Of a DNA stretch of 64,000 nucleotides, positions 8,478 to 14,623 are shown in pieces. The translations under genes and the position numbers were made by a program. Numbering within the stretch: position 1 is the first letter of the stretch; each line of letters opens with the position of its first letter. The notes below the pieces were generated by a model. The model made no database searches. It saw only the letters and a program-made list of their open reading frames with translations, and was not told where the DNA came from. Source of the stretch: Betaproteobacteria bacterium (lineage in GTDB: Bacteria > Pseudomonadota > Gammaproteobacteria > Burkholderiales > SG8-39); assembly GCA_016195915.1 (NCBI GenBank), contig JACPYS010000038.1, positions 62,001-126,000 on the forward strand, read 5' to 3'.

Positions 8478-8682
8478 GTTTCAGGGATTTGTAGACGAGC
8501 AGTACCGGCGCCTCACGCCCGGTGAGCGCGTCAGGTTGTGCACCGAGATGTTTGACGCTGCGCGCAGCCTGGCCGAATCCACCTTGCCGCGGGACCTGAG
8601 CGAGTATGAGCGCAAGCGCCGGATCACCGAGCGCTTCTACGGATCCGAGTTCGCCAATCGGGTTTTTCCGGTGGTGCGCTGA
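8458..8682 (+). CDS. Small partner protein of the nucleotidyltransferase
   Basis: ATG at 8458 gives 74 residues (MRDTTSEFQGFVDEQYRRLT at the start), overlapping the upstream gene by 20 bases. It is a charged, probably helical protein with TEMFDAARSLAESTLPRDLS and ITERFYGSEFA. Similar ~75-90-residue proteins commonly follow this type of nucleotidyltransferase gene, suggesting a fixed two-gene module. No enzymatic motif is seen. Whether it acts as antitoxin or accessory factor is unknown. Confidence 0.6.
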   Translation: MRDTTSEFQGFVDEQYRRLTPGERVRLCTEMFDAARSLAESTLPRDLSEYERKRRITERFYGSEFANRVFPVVR

Positions 8683-8735
8683 CCCGGAAGGCCAGGCTCT
8701 GTGTTTGCAAGCGGACGCCGGCCGCCAACGCACCG

Positions 8736-8831
8736 TTATTCGATCACCTCGTCGGCACGCAGCCGCAGGTCCGGCGGGATCCTGAGCCCGAGCGCCTTGG
8801 CGGTCTTCTCATTGATTATCGAATGGACCTT
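8736..8831 (-). pseudogene. C-terminal scrap of an ABC-type substrate-binding protein (PF04392-like)
   Basis: The reverse strand reads NEKTAKALGLRIPPDLRLRA then DEVIE and TAA, the characteristic tail of the PF04392 'ABC transporter substrate-binding' family. Only ~30 residues remain. Its 5' end abuts repeat R3; on the other side of R3 a second, longer copy of the same tail ends the pseudogene at 8916-9783. Confidence 0.75.
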
Positions 8832-8833
8832 TT

Positions 8834-8912
8834 GGATTATGTTCAATTTCGGATCCGCACCTCTGCCCAAGCCTGCGATCCGAGCGGAGTGTGGGCGGTA
8901 TTATTGGCTAAC
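8834..8912. repeat. Dispersed repeat R3 (right half only)
   Basis: Begins GGATTATGTTCAATTTCGG and continues with CTCTGCCCAAGCC, GCGATCCGAGCGGAG and GGGCGGTATTATTGGCTAA. It lies between two tails of the same substrate-binding protein family, both on the reverse strand. Confidence 0.8.
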
Positions 8913-8915
8913 TAA

Positions 8916-9783
8916 TCACTGAATCAGCTCATCCGCCCGCAGCAGCAACTCTTTCGAAATCGCGAGACCGAGCGCTTTGGCGGTTCTCATGTTGACCACC
9001 AGCTCGAACCTTGTCGGTTGCTCCACCGGAAGGTCGGCGGGCTTTGACCCTTTAAGGATTTTGTCGACGAAGTAGGCGGCGCGCCGGTACCGGTCTTCGA
9101 TGAACTTTCCCGTTCCGTAGAACATGAGCGCGCCCGCGACCGTCGCGGACCGGGCGGTGAACATCGTCAGCAGTCTTTGCCTCCAGCGCGAGAAGCGTCA
9201 CGCCCAATGCGCGCGCGGCGCCGTGACTCTGCTTTAGCTGGATCGGGTTCGTCGGATTCGCCGGATTCGACAGGACGGCGAGGCAGGATGCCGATGGGAC
9301 GATCTCCCTCAGGAGCTGAAGCCGTTTGGTGATCAGCCCTGCATTAAAGTCCGACAGGCCGGTGATGTTCCCACCCGGTCGCGCGAGGCTCGCCACCAGG
9401 CCGGTGGCAACCGCGTCGCCGACCGTTGCTATGACGATGGGAATCGTCGTGGTCGCCTGCTTGGCCGCGCGGGACCCCGGTGTTGCATGGGTCACGATGA
9501 GCTCGACCTTGAGGCGAACCAGTTCGGCTGCCAGTTCGGGAAGCCGGTCATACTTTCCTTCGGCCCAGCGGAATTCGACGACGAGGTTTTTTCCCTCGAC
9601 GTAACCAAACTCGCGCAGGCCAACCCGCAATCCTTCCAACCTTTTTTCGATACCTGCGGCAGAGGTCGGGCCGAGGAATCCGATCCGGTGCATCTTCGCA
9701 GCCGGCTGTTGAGCGAAAGATCGAAGCGGCGCCGCGAGCATGCCCGCGCCAAGCGCAACAACCAGTTTGCGGCGATTGTTCAT
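8916..9783 (-). pseudogene. Frameshifted, internally deleted ABC substrate-binding protein (PF04392-like)
   Basis: The N-terminal ~205 residues are normal for the family: signal peptide ending AAPLRSFAQQ, HRIGFLGPT, LREFGYVEGKNLVVEFRWAE, IVIATVGDAVATGLVASLA and NITGLSD. After LLALEAKTADD the frame shifts; the next frame resumes at GALMFYGTGKFIEDRYRRAA and runs through YFVDKILKGSKPADLPVEQP to LLLRADELIQ. Relative to normal ~325-residue proteins about 45-55 residues are lost at the joint (estimate from memory of the family). The gene is therefore broken. It reads away from the vapBC pair and towards repeat R3. Confidence 0.8.
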
Positions 9784-9792
9784 GCTGAAGGC

Positions 9793-10176
9793 CTAGACGC
9801 GAACGATCTGCGGCAGGCGGTCGAAGTGCCGGTCTCGGTCATGGAGCACAAGATTGTGTTGCAGCACCAGCGCGGAGACCCATATGTCGTTGGTCGGGAT
9901 AGGCGTGCCGTGATTGCGGAGCTGCCGATAGATGCTGGCGTAGTGGTGAGTGGTCTGGTCGTCCGCGAACAGCACCTGCACGCCGTCTTTCAGCAAGAAC
10001 CGGCGCAATACGCGCTCGTTTTCGACCCCTCGCCGGCCAAGGGCGAATCCCGCCCGCAACTCCGCCACGACCACGAAGGGGAGAAACACCGCTTCGGCGG
10101 TGGCGACAATACGGACCGGTTCCTCGACCCCCTTGCACAGGTCTACGTAACGATTCGTGTCGAGCGCGACCCTCAC
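9793..10176 (-). CDS. vapC: VapC-type PIN-domain ribonuclease toxin
   Basis: A 127-residue PIN domain. The four acidic active-site positions are visible: Asp6 (ALDTN), Glu39 (VVVAELRAG), Asp97 (PTNDIWVSALVLQHN) and Asp115 (HDRDRHFDRL). Such toxins cleave tRNA or rRNA when released by their antitoxin. The start overlaps the antitoxin stop by four bases (ATGA), the usual coupling. No key residue is missing, so it looks functional, unlike the other two vapC traces in the window. Confidence 0.88.
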   Translation of the reverse strand: MRVALDTNRYVDLCKGVEEPVRIVATAEAVFLPFVVVAELRAGFALGRRGVENERVLRRFLLKDGVQVLFADDQTTHHYASIYRQLRNHGTPIPTNDIWVSALVLQHNLVLHDRDRHFDRLPQIVRV

Positions 10177-10415
10177 TTCCAGAGGTCTGGGTCTACCCGA
10201 TCCTGCGCGGCCAGCGCCTCGTCGACCGCCTTGTCCTTCGTCCAGGTTCCCGCGATATCGCCCAGGTCGCGCCGCACCATGCTTTCGCTACCCAGGCCAA
10301 GACCTTGAACAAGCGCCGCTACGGCAATCTCATTGATGCTCTTGCCCCCGGCGCGTGCGCGTCCGCGGATTACCTTGTCCAGCGCCGCGGGGATTTTCCT
10401 TATCGTGTATTGCAT
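10173..10415 (-). CDS. vapB: VapB/FitA-type ribbon-helix-helix antitoxin
   Basis: The ATG at 10415 (MQYTIRKIPAALDKVIRGRA) gives 80 residues; an earlier in-frame start would add 13 residues of unlikely sequence. The N-terminus fits a ribbon-helix-helix DNA-binding fold (YTIRKIPAALD strand, KSINEIAVAALVQ helices). The C-terminal tail, rich in acidic and Trp residues (TWTKDKAVDEAL, DPDLW), would wrap around the toxin. It overlaps vapC by four bases and probably represses its own promoter. Confidence 0.82.
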   Translation of the reverse strand: MQYTIRKIPAALDKVIRGRARAGGKSINEIAVAALVQGLGLGSESMVRRDLGDIAGTWTKDKAVDEALAAQDRVDPDLWK

Positions 10416-10459
10416 GCAGAAATTGTATTCTCTGCCTGCACTCGTTGCAAGCAATCGTA

Positions 10460-10632
10460 CTATGCCAGTCGCGGCAGCCGCGCGGCCGTGCCGCCTCTGA
10501 TCAGCTCGCGTTCAGTTTCAGTCACTCCCTCGATACACGCTATCGTCGCGACGGGATCGGTGAGACCCATATCGAAGCAGTAGTCGGTGCCGAGCAGCAC
10601 GCGGTCGGCGCCGACCAGGCGCTCGTGATGCC
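10460..10632 (-). pseudogene. C-terminal fragment of an amidohydrolase-family gene
   Basis: The reverse strand reads HHERLVGADRVLLGTDYCFD, then DPVATIACIEG and a short tail ending at a TAG. 'G-A-D-R-V-L-x-G-T-D' is the last metal-site motif of amidohydrolase-2 family enzymes, and the remaining ~30 residues are their usual C-terminus. Everything upstream is lost at the left edge of repeat R4. With R4 and the next scrap it fills the 479 bases between vapB and prlF. Confidence 0.7.
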
Positions 10633-10635
10633 GAG

Positions 10636-10745
10636 GCGAAGCGCAACCAAGCGATCGCGGCGGCACACAATCCGGATTATGTTCACTTTCCGATCCGCTC
10701 CCCTGCCCAAGCCCGCGATCCGAGCGGATTTCGGGCGGTATTGTT
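10636..10745. repeat. Dispersed repeat R4, with hairpin potential
   Basis: Contains GCGAAGCGCAACCAAGCGAT, GGCGGCACACAATCCGG, ATTATGTTCACTTTCCG, CCCCTGCCCAAGCC and GGGCGGTATTG. In this copy ATCCGCTC and GAGCGGAT form perfect 8-base arms around a ~21-base loop. The left edge joins an amidohydrolase fragment, the right edge a substrate-binding-protein tail. Confidence 0.8.
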
Positions 10746-10791
10746 GATTCCGAAGGAACTCCTGCTGCGCGCCGAATGGGTGATCGAATGA
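10744..10791 (+). pseudogene. Scrap of a PF04392-like substrate-binding protein tail
   Basis: The plus strand reads IPKELLLRAEWVIE followed by TGA, the last ~14 residues of the same family as the fragments at 8736-8831 and 8916-9783, but in the opposite orientation. Nothing upstream of it is coding; repeat R4 is directly attached. Confidence 0.6.
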
Positions 10792-10820
10792 CAGGTCAGC
10801 GAGCGTTCAGCAGCGCGCGA

Positions 10821-10869
10821 TTGCAGCCGGTGCCGGATCGCGGTACGATGTACTTACGGTCGTGCTTAC
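10821..10869 (+). promoter_or_regulatory. Candidate prlF promoter with direct-repeat operator
   Basis: TTGCAG (10821) and TACGAT (10844) are 17 bases apart. Just downstream lie two direct repeats, GTACTTAC (10850) and GTGCTTAC (10862), four bases apart. Their position between promoter and start suits autoregulation by the antitoxin complex. Inference only. Confidence 0.4.
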
Positions 10870-10894
10870 AACGAGACTGGGATTGGGAGGCGCC

Positions 10895-11221
10895 GTGGCG
10901 CAAAGCACCGAAAAGTACGCGGGCAAGGTGACACCGGTCGGCAACTCCAAGGGCATCCGGATCGACGCCGCGTTCTTTCGCGCGCATCCCGAGTTCGACG
11001 GCGAGGTGAGCGCGACGGTGCTCGCCGATGGCGAGGTATTGCTGTCGGCTGCACGGCGCGGAAGGGCAGCCCGCTCAGCCAGGACAGAGGATCCGGTAGT
11101 GCTCGGGTTCCTGCGTTTCCTCGATTCGCAGATGACGCTGCGTCCCGATCAGATTGTTGCCGCTGACCGCGCGCAACTGGCGCGCATCGGCAAGCTCGTC
11201 CGGGGCGTGAACGCAGACTGA
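10895..11221 (+). CDS. prlF: PrlF/SohA-type antitoxin (AbrB-like)
   Basis: The GTG at 10895 is preferred to the ATG at 10862 because GGGAGG lies 5 bases ahead; this gives 108 residues. The N-terminal YAGKVTPVGNSKGIRIDAAF is a swapped-hairpin AbrB-like DNA-binding domain. The C-terminal helix (FLDSQMTLRPDQIVAADRAQ) would hold the toxin. It is the antitoxin of the type II PrlF-YhaV pair; the toxin gene starts 9 bases downstream. Confidence 0.82.
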   Translation: MAQSTEKYAGKVTPVGNSKGIRIDAAFFRAHPEFDGEVSATVLADGEVLLSAARRGRAARSARTEDPVVLGFLRFLDSQMTLRPDQIVAADRAQLARIGKLVRGVNAD

Positions 11222-11230
11222 AGGCGGATT

Positions 11231-11686
11231 GTGGAGATCGGCGGCTGGCGGTTGTATTACCACCGGATTTTCGCGGCCGCCCTCGACGAACTTGAAGCCG
11301 GTGTTGCTGCTCTAGCGAAAAAAGACCCTGTCGGATACCGCTCTCACCCCAACACGCGGTTGCTCGCCTCGATTCACAAGGCGATCACGCAGACGGTTCC
11401 CGCGAACCCCGAACACCCGGATTTTCGGCTAGGCAAGGCGCTGGGGCCCACATACTCCAACTGGCGACGGGTCAAGTCGGGCATGCCGGGACGCTACCGC
11501 CTTTTTTTCCGCTTCGCATCGCGGCCGGTGAAAACAATCGTCTTCGTCTGGTTCAACGACGAGGACACGCTACGCAAGGCAGGTTCGAAAACCGACGTAT
11601 ACCAGGCGTTCCGCCGTATGCTGGCGCGCGGCGAGGTTCCCGACGGCGTCGACGCACTGCTGAAGGAAAGCAAATTACCGAAGTAA
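11231..11686 (+). CDS. yhaV: YhaV-type ribonuclease toxin
   Basis: A GTG start gives 151 residues. Diagnostic family stretches are GWRLYYHRIFAAALDELEAG at the N-terminus, SHPNTRLLASIHKAI, DFRLGKALGPTYSNWRRVK, and GRYRLFFRFASRP with KTIVFVWFNDEDTLRKAGS. YhaV is a RelE-superfamily mRNA-cleaving toxin neutralised by PrlF. The pair is complete, in canonical order and spacing. It is followed at once by a phaC fragment. Confidence 0.88.
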   Translation: MEIGGWRLYYHRIFAAALDELEAGVAALAKKDPVGYRSHPNTRLLASIHKAITQTVPANPEHPDFRLGKALGPTYSNWRRVKSGMPGRYRLFFRFASRPVKTIVFVWFNDEDTLRKAGSKTDVYQAFRRMLARGEVPDGVDALLKESKLPK

Positions 11687-11688
11687 AT

Positions 11689-11860
11689 TCAGCGGCTCGC
11701 GGCGCTTGCCTTGCCCAGCCGCAGCATAACGTAGCTGCCAGGGGCGTCCTCCAGCGCATTGGCTGGGGTTCTTGCAGGAATTTTTCCACCGCCATTTCGC
11801 GCATCCATCCAGGCCTGCCAGTCTTCCCACCACGAGCCGGGGTGCTGGGTCGCGGTCTTG
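11689..11860 (-). pseudogene. phaC: C-terminal fragment of poly(3-hydroxyalkanoate) synthase (phaC)
   Basis: The reverse strand reads TATQHPGSWWEDWQAWMDAR, GGGKIPARTPANALEDAPGS then YVMLRLGKASAASR and TGA. 'HPGSWW..W..W' and 'K-x-P-A-R ... L-E-x-A-P-G-S-Y-V' are the signature end of class I PHA synthases. Only ~55 of ~600 residues are left. The 5' break lies close to repeat R5, the same arrangement as the fragments at R2, R3 and R4. With R5 it accounts for the 311 bases between yhaV and the next gene. Confidence 0.8.
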
Positions 11861-11897
11861 AACCAGCAGATCGAACGGGAACGGATCCTTGCCCATC

Positions 11898-11977
11898 AGA
11901 AAATCAATTCGAGTCCAAATGCAGAACGCCGCGCGGGCGAAGCGCAACCAAGCGATCGCAGCGGCACACAATCTTCG
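11898..11977. repeat. Dispersed repeat R5 (left half only)
   Basis: AGAAAATCAATTCGAGTCC, GCAGAACGCCGCGCG, GCGAAGCGCAACCAAGCGAT and GCAGCGGCACACAATCT match the left half of R2 almost base for base, then the similarity stops before the GGATTATG block. Confidence 0.78.
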
Positions 11978-11997
11978 CTATGTCCTCTCCCTCCCAT

Positions 11998-13761
11998 TCA
12001 TGCGGCAATCGGTCCCGGCCGCTTGAGGTACCGGTTCTTGATCGCGTCGAGCGCCCAGTAGGTCAGCGCGCCTACGGTGTCGGTCGGGTTGTAGCCGCCG
12101 TTCTGCGGAAAGGCGCTGGCGCCGATGACGAACACGTTCGGCACGTCCCAGCTCTGCAGATAGCGGTTGACGGCGCTCGTCGAAGGATCGTTGCCCATCA
12201 CCGCCCCGCCGGTGTTGTGCGTGCTCTGGTACGGCACGATGGTGTACCTGCCGGTGCGCGGGTTGACATTCATCTTCGAGGGGCCGGCCGCTTTGGCGAT
12301 CTCCGCAGCCTTGTTGGTGATGTAGACCGACATCTTGTGCTCGTTGTCGTGGCGGTCGAATGTCATGCGCAGGAGCGGCAGGCCGTAAGCGTCGCGATAG
12401 GTCGGATCCAGATCCAGATAGTTGCCGCGGTAGCTCTGGCAGGCGCCTTGCAGGGCGAGGCCGAATGTGCGGTTGAAGTAGTGCGCCGTGGCTTTCTTCC
12501 AGGCCGAGCCCCAGCGCGGCGTGCCCGAAGGCAGCGGCCGGACCTCGATCGGCCGCGAGCCGCTCGACACCGAGCGGATGAAGCCGCCGCCGATGAAGCC
12601 CAGGCCGGCGTGGTCGAAGTTGTCGCTGTTGAATTCGTCGACTGCCATGCCAAGGCCGCCCGCGCCCATGAAGCTGTTGAAATGCCTGTCGTCGAAGAAC
12701 AGGTTGACGCTGCTTGGCGTCTGGTAGGCGTAATTGCGTCCCACGACACCGGTATTGGCCACCGGATCGTAGGGCTTGCCGATGCCCGATTGGAGCATCA
12801 GGCGCACGTTGTTGAAAACGTACGACGCCAACAGCACCAGTTCGGCCGGCTGCTCGAATTCGCGCCCGCGCGAATCGACGTAGGTCACGCCCACCGCACG
12901 TTTCTTCGCCGGATCGAGGTTGATCCTGATCACGTTGGCCAGGGTGCGCAACTCGAAATACCGGTTCTTCATCAGCACCGGCATGACGGTGGTCTGCGGG
13001 CTGCCCTTGGAGGCCATCTCGCAGGCGAAGCCCTCGCAGTAGCCGCAGTACACGCAGGCGTTCATGGTGACGCCGTAGGGATTGGTGTAGACCATGGAGG
13101 GCGTCGACACCGGCGTCGGGAACGGCTTGTAGCCGAGTGACTGCGCCGCCTTGGTGAAGAGCGCGGCGGCGTGCGTCACTTTCAATGGCGGCAGCGGGTA
13201 TTCCCGCGAGCGCGGACCTTCATGCGGATTGCCGCCGGGAACGATCCTGCCGTTCAGGTTGCCAGCCTTGCCGCACACCCAGTAGACGCGTTCGAACATG
13301 TCGAAATGCGGCTCGAGCTCTTCGTAGGTCACGCCCCAGTCCTGGCTGGTGCAATCTTCGGCAAGGTGGTTCTTGCCGTAGCGCGCGATGGTGCGGCTGC
13401 GTGTCTCGAAATCCCAGGGCGAGAAGCGCCAGGTCTGTGTGCCCCAGTGCACCCCCGCCCCGCCCACGCCCTCGCCCGGCTTGAACGAGCCGAGGTAGCG
13501 CATCGGCAGCGCGGTCTCGTGATTATTGTTGCGGAAGGTGAGCGTCTCACGCGACAGGTCCTGCATCAGGTCGTGGCGGCGCTGGTACTTGAGTTCATCG
13601 TGCGCGTTCGGCATCTGGAAATCCGGGAAGGTGTCGCGCATCTGGCCGCGCTCGATGCCGACCACCTTGAGGCCGGACTCGGCCAGTTCCTTCGCGAGGA
13701 TCGTCCCGGTGACGCCCACGCCGATCACGACCACATCTACGGGTTTGAGCTTCGTTGCCAT
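11998..13761 (-). CDS. GMC-family FAD dehydrogenase, catalytic subunit
   Basis: ATG at 13761 gives 587 residues. The N-terminal FAD fold is clear (VVVIGVGVTGTILAKELAES with GxGxxG, then IERG). GEGVGGAGVHWGTQTWRF and the C-terminal STHNTGGAVMGNDPSTSAVN and GYNPTDTVGALTYWALDAI, with the active-site His and Asn, identify the GMC/gluconate 2-dehydrogenase-like flavoprotein. A cysteine cluster CVYCGYCEGFAC might hold an iron-sulfur centre, as in some FAD glucose dehydrogenases. It oxidises a sugar, sugar acid or alcohol. The small subunit gene is 10 bases upstream; a cytochrome c subunit, usual for this complex, is absent. Confidence 0.85.
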   Translation of the reverse strand: MATKLKPVDVVVIGVGVTGTILAKELAESGLKVVGIERGQMRDTFPDFQMPNAHDELKYQRRHDLMQDLSRETLTFRNNNHETALPMRYLGSFKPGEGVGGAGVHWGTQTWRFSPWDFETRSRTIARYGKNHLAEDCTSQDWGVTYEELEPHFDMFERVYWVCGKAGNLNGRIVPGGNPHEGPRSREYPLPPLKVTHAAALFTKAAQSLGYKPFPTPVSTPSMVYTNPYGVTMNACVYCGYCEGFACEMASKGSPQTTVMPVLMKNRYFELRTLANVIRINLDPAKKRAVGVTYVDSRGREFEQPAELVLLASYVFNNVRLMLQSGIGKPYDPVANTGVVGRNYAYQTPSSVNLFFDDRHFNSFMGAGGLGMAVDEFNSDNFDHAGLGFIGGGFIRSVSSGSRPIEVRPLPSGTPRWGSAWKKATAHYFNRTFGLALQGACQSYRGNYLDLDPTYRDAYGLPLLRMTFDRHDNEHKMSVYITNKAAEIAKAAGPSKMNVNPRTGRYTIVPYQSTHNTGGAVMGNDPSTSAVNRYLQSWDVPNVFVIGASAFPQNGGYNPTDTVGALTYWALDAIKNRYLKRPGPIAA

Positions 13762-13771
13762 CGCGTGCTCC

Positions 13772-14572
13772 TCAGTCTTTCTTCGACAACAACACGTGCC
13801 TCGGGTGGCCGTGCTCGTCCACCGCCACCTTGTGCTGCAGCACGTCCGCAATCGACACCGGCTCGGCGTTGTAAGGCACGTTGTGCTTGTCGATGAAATC
13901 GGCGTACGACGCGGCGACGCCGGGAAAGCCGACCAGCTTCCAGCCGGCCTTGTCGCGGTTGCCGCCGTAGATCGGGTCGGCGAAAAAACCTTCCATCGTG
14001 TTGGCGAGCAGCAGGCCGAAGAAGAAATTCCCCGACACCGACTCGAGCGCAAATTTTCCTGATTCGAGTTCCGAAAGCATTCGATCCTGCTCCGCATCGG
14101 GCAGTCGGTGGAAAGGCTCTTGAAAACGCGAAAGGCAGGAAGCATCGATTTCCCGCATCGCCGCGCGGTAGATCTCCTGCGGCGTCAGGCGCGACTGGTA
14201 GCCTTGCTGCGGCGTTCCCTCGGGCCACGGGCCCTGGCGGTAATTGCGCGCCATCGTGCCGTAGGCGCCCGCGAGCTGCTGGTCGATGAAATAGGAGACG
14301 CCCGCCTCCTTCGCGCCCGGCCCGAGTTCATCCGCCGGAATCAGCCGTGCCACCGCCGCTTCGATAAACGCCTGCTCCGGCCGCGTCATCCACCCATACA
14401 CCTGTGGCTGGGCCTGCCCCTTCACTCGGCCCGCCTGCGCCAGCTCCGCGCGGTGGCCGTGATGCGTATGCGGATCCGCGCCCAGGGCGGCCGCAGCCGG
14501 CACCGCCGCGCCAACGGCGGCAACGGATTTCAGAAACCGGCGACGCCCCGAGGAATTTTCCGACTCTCCCAT
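13772..14572 (-). CDS. Gluconate 2-dehydrogenase subunit 3-family protein, Tat-exported
   Basis: ATG at 14572 gives 266 residues beginning with a twin-arginine leader (SSGRRRFLKSVAAVGAAVPA). The rest matches the small subunit of membrane-bound FAD dehydrogenases: FIEAAVARLIPADELGPGAK, GVSYFIDQQLAG, FFFGLLLANTMEGFFADPIY. This subunit is needed for maturation and Tat export of the flavoprotein, which lacks its own leader. It is 51 bases downstream of the binding-protein/NHL gene and 10 bases upstream of the flavoprotein gene, in one apparent operon. Confidence 0.83.
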   Translation of the reverse strand: MGESENSSGRRRFLKSVAAVGAAVPAAAALGADPHTHHGHRAELAQAGRVKGQAQPQVYGWMTRPEQAFIEAAVARLIPADELGPGAKEAGVSYFIDQQLAGAYGTMARNYRQGPWPEGTPQQGYQSRLTPQEIYRAAMREIDASCLSRFQEPFHRLPDAEQDRMLSELESGKFALESVSGNFFFGLLLANTMEGFFADPIYGGNRDKAGWKLVGFPGVAASYADFIDKHNVPYNAEPVSIADVLQHKVAVDEHGHPRHVLLSKKD

Positions 14573-14623
14573 GACACCCCCTTGTGATGAACCAATCGCC
14601 AACTTCGATTCTTAAATCGACCG

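Noticed and set aside
4077-10745. A conserved peptide (FGSAPLPKPAIRAEFGRYYW) encoded by the repeat
   Set aside because: The reading is similar in R1-R4 because the DNA is similar; start codons, ribosome sites and lengths are not conserved, so a real small protein is not supported.
4077-11977. R1-R5 as integron attC sites between gene cassettes
   Set aside because: The content (toxin modules, short genes) is suggestive, but the expected RYYYAAC/GTTRRRY core sites and paired inverted arms are not found, cassette genes are not in one direction, and no integrase gene is in the window.
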